From an uncultured Oscillospiraceae bacterium (GTDB lineage: Bacteria; Bacillota; Clostridia; Oscillospirales; Acutalibacteraceae): a stretch of DNA of 10,248 nt. The stretch lies in assembly GCA_902462665.1 (NCBI GenBank), contig CABQCM010000017.1, positions 1 through 10,248 of the forward strand, written 5' to 3'. A program made the translations under genes and the position numbers. This document shows, one piece after another, positions 1-6,344 of this stretch (within the stretch, counting starts at the first letter, position 1; every line of letters begins with the position of its first letter). Under the pieces are notes generated by a model. The model did no database searches, was not told the origin of the DNA, and was given only the letters and a program-made list of their open reading frames with translations.

Positions 1-87
1 GCTTATATTCCGCCATACACACAAGTGGAGCAGCCACAGTAGCGGCAATGGATTTTTCCGGTTGGTACTGGATTGATAATATAACAC

Positions 88-120
88 CCCCCGGGTGATT
101 CTGAATGAATTACCCGGGGG
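88..120 (-). terminator. Hairpin terminator after the yyaL-like gene
   Basis: Arms 88-101 and 107-120 form a 14-bp stem (CCCCCGGGT core) with one non-Watson-Crick position and a 5-base loop. It begins 12 bases past the stop codon of the minus-strand gene. The sequence after it on the minus strand is T-rich (GTGTTATATTATC) but has no pure T run, so termination may be moderate. Bases 1-87 beyond it hold no supportable gene. Confidence 0.7.
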
Positions 121-132
121 ATGTTATTGGTT

Positions 133-2133
133 TTATTGATTCAGTTGCAGCTTGCCAAATTCCGATACCGGCGCATGGCATGCGCCATTCTCACAAAGAT
201 ACCATGCTGCACCGCTTTTTGGAACAGGATAGTCTTTGGTAAACGGGGCACAGACAGCCAGGGCCTCGGCGTTTTCCACGGTTTTTACCAGAATGCTCAA
301 ATCCTCCGCCGGATGGGCTTGCAGAAATTGAATCAACTCTTGGGGAACGCCTGCGCTGGACGCGCAGACCAATTCCCGGTGGGGATAGAGCGCGTCGGCC
401 AGAGCAGTCAGCGCAAAGGCGTACCCGGCGGGATAATGCTCGGCCTCACCGGCTATAAATTGAAGCTGCCGATTTGCCGCGTCCTGCCAGCATGGCTCGC
501 CGGTGAAGGCGGCGAGACGGCATAATACCGCCGCTGCGGTCGAATTACCCGATGGCATCGCGCCATCGTAGGTTTCTTTGGGACGGGCAATCAGTCGTTC
601 GGCGTCCGAGGCGGTGATGAAGTATCCTCCATGTTCCTTGTCCTCAAACAAATCCACCATCTGCCGGGCTCTCTCAACGGCATGCTGCAGATAAACTGGT
701 TCCAAGGTCAAGCGGTAAAGCTCGGTCAGGGCCAGGGCATAAACGGCATAGTCCTCCAATTGCCCGGCGTGGGCCGCTTCCGAGTCCCGCCAACGGAGAT
801 AGAGACGGTTTTTCCCGTCGGTCATATTTTCCTCGATAAACTGCGCCGCCCGTTTCGCCGCCCGGCTGTACCGCTCCTCTTTTAAAATCCGGCCTGCCTG
901 GGCAAGGGCGAGGATGGTCCAGGCGTTCCACGACAGCAGGATTTTATCGTCCTTGTGGAGCGCGGTTCGCTGGGTTCGATAGGCGCGCAGCCTTTGAAGC
1001 CGTTGGTCGTCCGCAGGAACAGGGGGTGCTTCCTGCCCAATGCGATTCGGGATACTCTTGCCTTCAAAATTGCCCTGCTCGGTAATCCCGTAGCGGCGGC
1101 AAATTTCCTGAGCATCGGTCTCGCCCAAAGCTTCGCGTACTTGTGCCGGAGTAAAAAGATAATATTTTCCCTCTACGCCATCGCTGTCCGCATCCTGCCC
1201 GCAGAAAAAGCCGCCGGAGCCGTCGGTTAACTCCCGGAGAATATAATCGGCTGTGCGGCGCGCCGTGTCCGCGTAGCTTTCTTTGCCGGTGATCTGGTAG
1301 GCTCTTCCATACACTATCAGCAGCAGAGCGTTGTCGTAGAGCATTTTCTCAAAGTGCGGAGCCAGCCACTTCTCGTCGGTGGAATAACGGGAAAAGCCGC
1401 CGCCAAACTGGTCGTGGATGCCGCCGCGCTCCATGGCCTCCAGCGTAGCTTCGGCCATGGCCAGGGCGTGAGGTTCCTGCTCCAACCGAGCGTACCGCAT
1501 CAAAAACAGCAGGTTATGAGGCGCGGGAAACTTTGGCGCGGGGCCAAACCCGCCCCACTGCGTGTCAAACCGCTGGCAGAAAAGTCGGTATCCCTGGCGC
1601 AGCAGCTCCTTATCCGGCTCCTTGCCGTGCGGCGGCGAAGCCTGTCCAATGGCCTCCGCAATCTGTTCCCCGGCTTCCAGAAGCTGCGTGCGGTCATTTT
1701 TCCACATCCGCGCGATTTGTTCGAGAATATCCGTCAGCCCCGGCTGGCCGTAGCGGCGGTTTTTGGGAAAGTACGTCCCTGCGAAAAAGGGCTTTTGTTC
1801 GGGCGTCATGATGATGGTAAGCGGCCAGCCCCCCGCGCCGGTGAGCGCGTGGCATACCTCCATATAAACCGCGTCCACGTCCGGGCGTTCCTCCCGATCG
1901 ACCTTGACGCACACAAAGTCCTGGTTTAAAATTTCGGCGATCCGCGTGTCTTCAAAGGATTCGTGCGCCATGACATGGCACCAATGGCAGGTAGAGTAGC
2001 CAATACTTAAAAATACCGGCTTGTCCTGCGCGGCCGCTTGTTCGAAGGCCTTGGCCGTCCAGGGGTACCAGTCGACCGGGTTAGCCGCATGCTGGAGCAG
2101 GTAGGGGGATTTTTCGGTTTGTAAATGATTCAT
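133..2133 (-). CDS. yyaL: YyaL/DUF255 thioredoxin-fold domain protein
   Basis: A 666-residue protein, close to the usual length of the bacterial YyaL family (about 650-690 residues; eukaryotic homologue SPATA20). The N-terminal third is the DUF255 thioredoxin-like domain: the opening NHLQTEKSPYLLQHAANPVDW signature is at residues 2-22, the redox-type motif C49-H-W-C52 follows, then ERPDVDAVY (82-90) and GGWPLTIIMTP (101-111) containing the expected cis-proline region. The remainder is the alpha-helical six-hairpin-glycosidase-like region typical of the family, with a Trp/His-rich WLAPHFEKMLYDN segment. No signal peptide or membrane segment is evident, so it should be cytoplasmic. The biochemical function of the family is not established; a redox or sugar-related role is only inferred from folds. 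The ATG is preceded by GAGGAAG at suitable spacing. It is transcribed divergently from the nitrilase-family gene and ends at its own hairpin. Confidence 0.93.
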   Translation of the reverse strand: MNHLQTEKSPYLLQHAANPVDWYPWTAKAFEQAAAQDKPVFLSIGYSTCHWCHVMAHESFEDTRIAEILNQDFVCVKVDREERPDVDAVYMEVCHALTGAGGWPLTIIMTPEQKPFFAGTYFPKNRRYGQPGLTDILEQIARMWKNDRTQLLEAGEQIAEAIGQASPPHGKEPDKELLRQGYRLFCQRFDTQWGGFGPAPKFPAPHNLLFLMRYARLEQEPHALAMAEATLEAMERGGIHDQFGGGFSRYSTDEKWLAPHFEKMLYDNALLLIVYGRAYQITGKESYADTARRTADYILRELTDGSGGFFCGQDADSDGVEGKYYLFTPAQVREALGETDAQEICRRYGITEQGNFEGKSIPNRIGQEAPPVPADDQRLQRLRAYRTQRTALHKDDKILLSWNAWTILALAQAGRILKEERYSRAAKRAAQFIEENMTDGKNRLYLRWRDSEAAHAGQLEDYAVYALALTELYRLTLEPVYLQHAVERARQMVDLFEDKEHGGYFITASDAERLIARPKETYDGAMPSGNSTAAAVLCRLAAFTGEPCWQDAANRQLQFIAGEAEHYPAGYAFALTALADALYPHRELVCASSAGVPQELIQFLQAHPAEDLSILVKTVENAEALAVCAPFTKDYPVPKSGAAWYLCENGACHAPVSEFGKLQLNQ

Positions 2134-2254
2134 TTTGCTTCCTCTTTCGCGTCTTTTTCTTAGTGTCTCTCATCAAAGGGCGGATATTACGAAGCGTTTC
2201 TTCGAAAAAAGCTGGAATTTTTATCTTTGGAAGACTATTATTTTTAGAATCTGC

Positions 2255-2260
2255 TATACT
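2255..2260 (+). promoter_or_regulatory. Probable extended -10 promoter of the nitrilase-family gene
   Basis: TATACT preceded by TG one base upstream (TGC-TATACT, 2252-2260) makes an extended -10 element. It lies about 50 bases before the ATG in an AT-rich stretch of the divergent intergenic region. No good -35 hexamer is visible at 17 bases, which an extended -10 can tolerate. The promoter of the divergent yyaL-like gene must also lie within 2134-2311, but no convincing hexamers stand out. Confidence 0.5.
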
Positions 2261-2311
2261 GAATTGACGCGGCGTGATCTGCCGCTTTGCGAAAAAAGAA
2301 AGGAAGATACG

Positions 2312-3190
2312 ATGAACCGTTTTCAAGTGGCGTTGCTACAGCTTCTTCCCTGCCCAACGCAGGAGGAAAACCTTCAAAAAGGGCTGGCCGCCTGCTGCGC
2401 GGCAAAAGAAATGGGGGCGGATCTCGCCCTCTTTCCAGAAATTTGGAATACGGGCTATGGGATTCCGCAGGAGTCGGACGCCCAGAAAGCGGCGTCGATT
2501 GGCAGAGACAGCGCCTTTGTCCGCGCTTTTGCCTCTCTGGCAAAGGAGCTTAACATGGCCATCGCCATTACTTTTTTGGAGCAATACCAGCCGTCGGCGC
2601 GCAACACCGTCTGCGTGTTCGACCGGTTTGGAAAGCTGGCGTTGACCTACGCCAAGGTGCATACCTGTGACTTTGGCGACGAAAGGGTACTGACAGCGGG
2701 AGACGATTTTCCCGTCGCCGAGCTGGACACCGGCAGCGACGTTGTGAAGATCGGCTGTATGATTTGCTATGACCGTGAGTTCCCCGAAAGCGCGCGAATT
2801 CTGATGCTCGGCGGCGCGGAGATTCTTCTCGTGCCCAACGCCTGCCCCATGGAAATCAATCGCATTTCCCAGCTTCGCGCCCGCGCCTATGAAAATATGG
2901 TCGGCGTTGCCACAGCAAACTATCCCGTGGGCCAGCCCGACTGCAACGGCCATTCCACCGCCTTTGACCCTATCGCCTACCGCCCCGGCGAGCCCGGCTC
3001 CCGGGATACCCTGATTGTGGAGGCGGGCGAACGGGAGGGGATTTATCTTGCCGATTTTCCCATGGATGAAATCCGCGCCTACCGCCAAAGCGAGGTGCAT
3101 GGCAATGCTTACCGTCATCCACAGAAATATACAAAGCTGGTGGAGGAAACCATCTGTGAGCCTTTTCTTCGTTCGGATTACCGAAGATGA
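2312..3190 (+). CDS. Carbon-nitrogen hydrolase (nitrilase superfamily)
   Basis: A 292-residue cytoplasmic hydrolase expected to cleave a non-peptide C-N bond (amide, carbamoyl amide or nitrile). The superfamily catalytic triad is complete: Glu43 in LALFPEIWNTGY, Lys115 in LTYAKVHTCDFGDE, and nucleophile Cys152 in GCMICYDREFPESAR. The D/E-R-x-L-x-x-G-D segment (123-131) and the RARAYEN motif are also typical. The ATG at 2312 is chosen over upstream in-frame codons because AAAGGAAG (2299-2306) sits immediately before it and the family start (beta strand FQVALLQL) follows directly. Length fits N-carbamoylputrescine amidase or omega-amidase-like members, but no residue visible here fixes the substrate. 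It is a single gene, divergent from yyaL and convergent with the Noc-like gene, so the context gives no pathway. Confidence 0.93.
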   Translation: MNRFQVALLQLLPCPTQEENLQKGLAACCAAKEMGADLALFPEIWNTGYGIPQESDAQKAASIGRDSAFVRAFASLAKELNMAIAITFLEQYQPSARNTVCVFDRFGKLALTYAKVHTCDFGDERVLTAGDDFPVAELDTGSDVVKIGCMICYDREFPESARILMLGGAEILLVPNACPMEINRISQLRARAYENMVGVATANYPVGQPDCNGHSTAFDPIAYRPGEPGSRDTLIVEAGEREGIYLADFPMDEIRAYRQSEVHGNAYRHPQKYTKLVEETICEPFLRSDYRR

Positions 3191-3212
3191 ACTCGCGGCT
3201 ACAACAAAAAAA

Positions 3213-3245
3213 GCGCCGTCGGTGGAAAAATTCCACCGGCGGCGC
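3213..3245. terminator. Bidirectional terminator between convergent genes
   Basis: A 15-bp stem (arms 3213-3227 and 3231-3245) with a 3-base loop and one G-T wobble on the plus strand. Seven A residues at 3206-3212 give an immediate U7 tract for minus-strand transcripts of the Noc-like gene; on the plus strand TGATTAATTTTT follows, suiting the nitrilase-family gene. It fills most of the gap between the two convergent stop codons. Confidence 0.9.
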
Positions 3246-3276
3246 TGATTAATTTTTACGCAGCGAAAGCCATCCC

Positions 3277-4593
3277 TTATCCCTGTCGTGTGTATTCAAA
3301 AAAACCGTCGAGCATGGTCTGACCGTCGTCCTCCGGAGAGGGAGCACCACCCGACGCACATTCCGCCCGGGGCTTTTTGGGACGGTGCGCCGCCCCGCCC
3401 GCTACCCGACGAAGCAGCGTCTCAAACGAGCCTTTTCCCGGCTTGGCGCAGGGAGCGGACGTTTCCTTATTCTCCTGTGCAGTCGGGTTTTGTTTTGGCT
3501 GTACGACGTCCCATCCCTCGAGATGAGAATCGGACGCAGTCAGAGAAGCTGAGCGCGGCGCGGCGGGCTTGTCCCAATCGGACGGCTCGGGTTCGCAGCC
3601 TTGCTCGGCCGTTTCTAGCGGCGGGGAGGCGGCCATCGGCTGCTCCGTTTCAATGAATGTATCCAAATTGGCAAGAACCTCTTCGGCGGGATGCTCCTGC
3701 CGCTCTTTCACCTGGGACCGGCAGACCGCACGGGGAGATGGCGGCGTATCGGGTTCGGCCGGTTTGGGGATGACGATATGATATTCGATAAACCGCTCGC
3801 TCTCCTGCTTGTCCGAGCGGGCGTTGACCCCCGCGCGGCGCATGGTATCCACTGCGTGATTGATGGTGTTGACAAACAGCCTCAAATCCCGAAACACCGG
3901 CGAACGTTTGGGAGAAGCCGGGGGCGGCTCCAGCATTCGATTGACCAGAGCTTCGGCCTCGCCCACCGTCATCTGGTTGGCAATCATTGTGTTGAGGGCT
4001 TCCTCGCGGCGCTGCGGTTCCAGGCGCAGCAGAGCGCGGGCATGACGTTCGCACAGCCCGGCCGCCTCAATGCGCTTGCGCTGCCAAGGATGAAGCTGCA
4101 GCAGCCGCAGCTTGTTCGCCAGAGTGGACTGGGCTTTTCCCAGACGCAGGGCTGCTTCCTCCCGTGTCAAGCCCCCCTCGGTGATAAGCCGCTGAATCCC
4201 CTCAGCTTCTTCAAAGCAGCTCAAATCCTCCCGCTGCAAATTTTCCATCAGCGCGAGCACGGCGGCTTGCTGCTCGTTGGCCTCGATCAGGATGCAGGGG
4301 ACATGGGTTAATCCTGCCAGACGGGCGGCGCGCAGGCGACGCTCCCCTGCAATCAGGATGGTGCGTCCTCGTTCGTCCCGCCGGACGCTGAGCGGCTGTA
4401 AAATACCATTTTGCCTCACGCTGGAGGCCAGGGCCATCATTTCTCCCTCGTCGAACCGCTTGCGCGGCTGCGCGGGATTGGGATCAATTTCATCGGTCTT
4501 AAGCTGAAGCACCGGCTGCACCCGCATGCGTTCGGACGCGGAGCGAATGCGTTGGGATGCGGTACGCATCGCGGTTGTAAACATGGTTGACAT
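3277..4593 (-). CDS. Noc/ParB-family DNA-binding CTPase-like protein
   Basis: A 438-residue ParB/Spo0J/Noc-family protein. After an N-terminal stretch of about 25 residues comes the ParB N-domain (DPNPAQPRKRF near residue 37), the CTP-binding motifs GERR (83-86) and ENLQR (117-121), then a helix-turn-helix region (about 141-164, LTREEAALRLGKAQSTLANK). A segment around 233-278 (FRDLRLFVNTINHAVDTMRRAG) follows, and then a Pro/Glu/Ser-rich, probably disordered extension of about 160 residues, making it far longer than B. subtilis Noc (about 283). It lies downstream of rsmG on the same strand, the usual position of noc, but no parA/parB pair follows. The N-terminal helix could be amphipathic as in Noc. 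ATG 4593 is preferred to GTG 4596 because AAAAGGAA (4599-4606) is only two to three bases from the GTG. Whether it acts in nucleoid occlusion or chromosome partition is not settled by sequence. Confidence 0.88.
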   Translation of the reverse strand: MSTMFTTAMRTASQRIRSASERMRVQPVLQLKTDEIDPNPAQPRKRFDEGEMMALASSVRQNGILQPLSVRRDERGRTILIAGERRLRAARLAGLTHVPCILIEANEQQAAVLALMENLQREDLSCFEEAEGIQRLITEGGLTREEAALRLGKAQSTLANKLRLLQLHPWQRKRIEAAGLCERHARALLRLEPQRREEALNTMIANQMTVGEAEALVNRMLEPPPASPKRSPVFRDLRLFVNTINHAVDTMRRAGVNARSDKQESERFIEYHIVIPKPAEPDTPPSPRAVCRSQVKERQEHPAEEVLANLDTFIETEQPMAASPPLETAEQGCEPEPSDWDKPAAPRSASLTASDSHLEGWDVVQPKQNPTAQENKETSAPCAKPGKGSFETLLRRVAGGAAHRPKKPRAECASGGAPSPEDDGQTMLDGFFEYTRQG

Positions 4594-4993
4594 CACCGTT
4601 CCTTTTTGTGTGGTCGTATACTATGAGGCAAACAAACCCGAATCGTCTCTCGGCAGTCCAAACCGTTCGTCTGACGTTTTGCCGTCCTTGACAGGTTAGA
4701 AAGCCTGCCTACGTCCCTCGCACCCTCGGGTGAGCACTTTGTTCACGCTGGGAGATGCGCAGCGGTTGATACGCAGGAGCGCGGGCAAAAAAGACCGTAG
4801 AACAACCTGGCGTATGATCAAGGGCGTTGACGCCGGTTCAGCCCAAACTTATTGGTATCAACTGATTTATGTTCGTCTGTCTCATGGTATTGTGGCAGAT
4901 ACTTTTATAGAGACTCGCCTTTTTTCTCTGCGGACGGCGGACTCTATGTTTTACCGGAAACAACCGCTTGTCCGTCCCGCGAGAAAAAACGAA
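4594..4993. other. Gene-free region upstream of the Noc-like gene
   Basis: About 400 bases with no credible reading frame. It must contain the promoter of the Noc-like gene if the rsmG terminator is efficient; a TATACG-like element lies near 4616-4621 on the minus strand but without a clear -35. Several short inverted repeats are present: GGCG-TTGA-CGCC (4823-4834), GTTGATAC (4765-4772) with GTATCAAC (4855-4862), and the long repeat listed separately. A small structured RNA is possible but no known family was recognised. Confidence 0.4.
4920..4989. repeat. Long imperfect inverted repeat, 17 bp
   Basis: Arm 4920-4937 (TTTTTTCTC, bulged T, GCGG, ACGG) pairs with 4972-4989 (CCGT, bulged C, CCGC, GAGAAAAAA). 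CGG (4938-4940) and CCG (4964-4966) can extend it across a small side loop. Its T6 and A6 lie on the outside in the orientation opposite to a terminator on either strand, so it is not itself an intrinsic terminator. It abuts the rsmG terminator, whose minus-strand U tract is the A6 arm of this repeat, so the two structures would compete for those bases. Confidence 0.6.
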
Positions 4994-5029
4994 CCCCCTC
5001 CAATGTGGTCATTTTACCACAGGAGGGGG
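4994..5029. terminator. Strong bidirectional terminator after rsmG
   Basis: CCCCCTCC (4994-5001) pairs with GGAGGGGG (5022-5029) and TGTGGT (5004-5009) with ACCACA (5016-5021), giving 14 bp with a two-A bulge and a six-base loop. On the plus strand AA-T7 follows directly; on the minus strand TTCG-T6 follows. It lies about 50 bases past the rsmG stop, so it should end rsmG transcription and uncouple it from the Noc-like gene. Confidence 0.88.
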
Positions 5030-5077
5030 AATTTTTTTATCAAAGCGACGCGAGCGGATTTGCTCTGTTTGCCGTCC

Positions 5078-5806
5078 TTATAAAGGATTTTTCGCGATTT
5101 TTGTCCCCTTGCGGGGGTATCCTGTCGGGGTAGGGCGAATCTTTTTTATGACAATGACCCGCCGTTCGCTGCCGTCGGGCAGGGTAAAGGGGCGCACCTG
5201 CGTCGCCTCGCCCCCCAGTAGGGAAATGGCTCGGTTTGCCTCTTTGAGCTCCTGCTCTGCGTCTGGGCCCTTCAGCGCGGCAAATTGCCCGCCGATGCGA
5301 ACAAAGGGCAGGCAGTATTCGCATAAGGCGCTCAGCCTGGCCACCGCCCGGGCGCAGACCACATCGTATTGTTCCCGGTAGCCCGGCAGACGCGCCGCAT
5401 CCTCCGCGCGCTGGTGCAAAAGCTCCACCGGGATGTCCAGTTCTTTGGTCAGCGCTTCTAAAAAAATCAATCTTTTGTTCAGGCTGTCGAGCAGCGTCGG
5501 GCGTAGATCCGGGCGCAGAATGCAGACCGGAATGGAGGGAAAGCCCGCCCCTGCGCCCACATCGAGCAGCTTGGCGTCCGGCGGCGGGGTTAAAGAGCCC
5601 AGTAGGGTCAGCGAATCAATAAAGTGCCGCACCGCGATTCCCTCCGGGTCGGTGATGGCAGTCAAATTCATGCGCTCGTTCCATTCGCACAACAGCGCGG
5701 CGTAGGATACGAAGCGTTCGGTTTGCCGCGGCGTCAGGTCCATGCCCAGTGAGCGCGCTCCACCTTGCAACAGCTCGGTGGGGAAATTTGATGGATTCAT
5801 TCTCAT
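5078..5806 (-). CDS. rsmG: 16S rRNA (guanine-N7) methyltransferase RsmG
   Basis: A 242-residue enzyme (family about 210-240) that uses S-adenosylmethionine to methylate N7 of a guanine in the 530 loop of 16S rRNA (G527 in E. coli numbering). Visible family marks: W42-NERMNLTAI, HFIDSL (61-66), the SAM-binding glycine loop DVGAGAGFPSIP (82-93), the CARAVARL segment (151-158), and the C-terminal tail TGYPRKGTKIAKNPL. The frame is open further upstream, but ATG 5806 is chosen because AGAGG (5814-5818) lies seven bases before it and the length then matches the family; ATG 5800 is an alternative. It is followed by a strong terminator and then the Noc-like gene. In many Firmicutes mnmG precedes rsmG; here a gene-free region with DnaA-box-like sites lies upstream. 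Confidence 0.96.
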   Translation of the reverse strand: MRMNPSNFPTELLQGGARSLGMDLTPRQTERFVSYAALLCEWNERMNLTAITDPEGIAVRHFIDSLTLLGSLTPPPDAKLLDVGAGAGFPSIPVCILRPDLRPTLLDSLNKRLIFLEALTKELDIPVELLHQRAEDAARLPGYREQYDVVCARAVARLSALCEYCLPFVRIGGQFAALKGPDAEQELKEANRAISLLGGEATQVRPFTLPDGSERRVIVIKKIRPTPTGYPRKGTKIAKNPL

Positions 5807-6344
5807 TACCACGCCTCTGCGGGGCAAAGGCTTCCTTTCTGTTCGGAATTTGCGCCAATCATTGAAATAAGATCGTCCTGCCACGAGAGGACAAAACGGT
5901 GTCCAAAATTCTACCCTGGAGGGCGTATGGCAGTTTGCCGCGCCAAACAAGCTGAAAAACAGCGGCTGCAGTCGAAACGCTGTAAAAGAACAAGAAAAAA
6001 CCGGGAATAATTTGCGTTATGTAAAGTTGCTGGAAATGGTTTTCCACATTTTTCACAATGCAATTGTGGAAAAGTTATCCCCTTTTTTCAAAAAACCAGC
6101 CCGTCCCGCGGTTGATGCTGTGGAAAACTCGGTGGAAAATGTGAAATACCTTCGTGGACAACCGGTAGGGCAACTTCATTATGTCAACTCTTGTAACTTT
6201 ATGCAGATGTGAAATGTAGCCACAGTACCGTTGATTTTTTATGGGGCACACAAGGTGGTTGCAGCCGCCAGCAGACCTGTGCTGGGCAGCGCGGCGTATC
6301 GCCTGGTCAGACAGCATTTCCGGCCATAAAGGTTTAGGCTAAGA
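5807..6344. other. Gene-free region between the gatD-like gene and rsmG
   Basis: About 540 bases without a supportable gene. It holds the 5' region of rsmG, an AT-rich stretch (about 5975-6030), the DnaA-box-like cluster (6040-6161), a second AT-rich stretch (about 6175-6240), and weak GC hairpins near the end of the gatD-like gene (CCAGCA/TGCTGG at 6268-6285; GGCGTATCGCC near 6293-6303). Those hairpins have no T tract on the minus strand, so no clear terminator for the gatD-like transcript is seen. Confidence 0.6.
6040..6161. promoter_or_regulatory. Cluster of DnaA-box-like sites, candidate origin or DnaA-control region
   Basis: Matches to the TTATCCACA consensus: TTTTCCACA at 6040-6048 (one mismatch), TGTGGAAAA at 6065-6073 and 6119-6127 (one mismatch each, reverse orientation), and weaker two-mismatch copies TTTTTCACA at 6049-6057, TTATCCCCT at 6075-6083, GGTGGAAAA at 6131-6139 and CGTGGACAA at 6153-6161. 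The first and third sites form a perfect 9-bp inverted pair; 6049-6073 can also fold as an 11-bp hairpin with a three-base loop. AT-rich DNA flanks the cluster on both sides. The position next to rsmG fits a Firmicutes or enterobacterial-style origin neighbourhood. No perfect consensus box is present, and dnaA is not in the window, so origin function is inference. Confidence 0.5.

Noticed and set aside
1..100. Cys-rich minus-strand reading near the left edge (HCRYCGCSTC, stop at 3-5)
   Set aside because: The frame has no start codon within reach and begins inside the terminator hairpin; likely chance.
2336..3118. Long antisense frame (260 codons) opposite the nitrilase-family gene
   Set aside because: Shadow of a GC-rich gene; the plus frame has a complete catalytic triad and the antisense frame has no recognisable motifs.
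4730..5083. Plus-strand open frame of 117 codons in the region between the Noc-like gene and rsmG
   Set aside because: It runs straight through the strong terminator at 4994-5038, has no convincing ribosome binding site and resembles no family I know.
5807..5950. N-terminal extension of the RsmG frame by 48 residues
   Set aside because: The extra residues do not match the family, while AGAGG sits seven bases before ATG 5806 and gives the normal family length.
6218..6230. AGCCACAGTA-C-CG nearly matching AGCCACAGTA-G-CG at 32-44, each followed by a T-rich stretch
   Set aside because: Only 12 of 13 bases match and the flanks do not align; too short to call a dispersed repeat.
6075..6317. Minus-strand open frame of 80 codons between the gatD-like gene and rsmG
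   Set aside because: Its FHIFHRVFHS stretch is just the translation of the repeated DnaA-box-like sites; no ribosome binding site and no family resemblance.
3277..6344. parS (TGTTTCACGTGAAACA-type) or Noc-binding (ATTTCCCGGGAAAT-type) sites near the Noc-like gene
   Set aside because: Looked for on both strands by eye; no good match was found in the intergenic regions.
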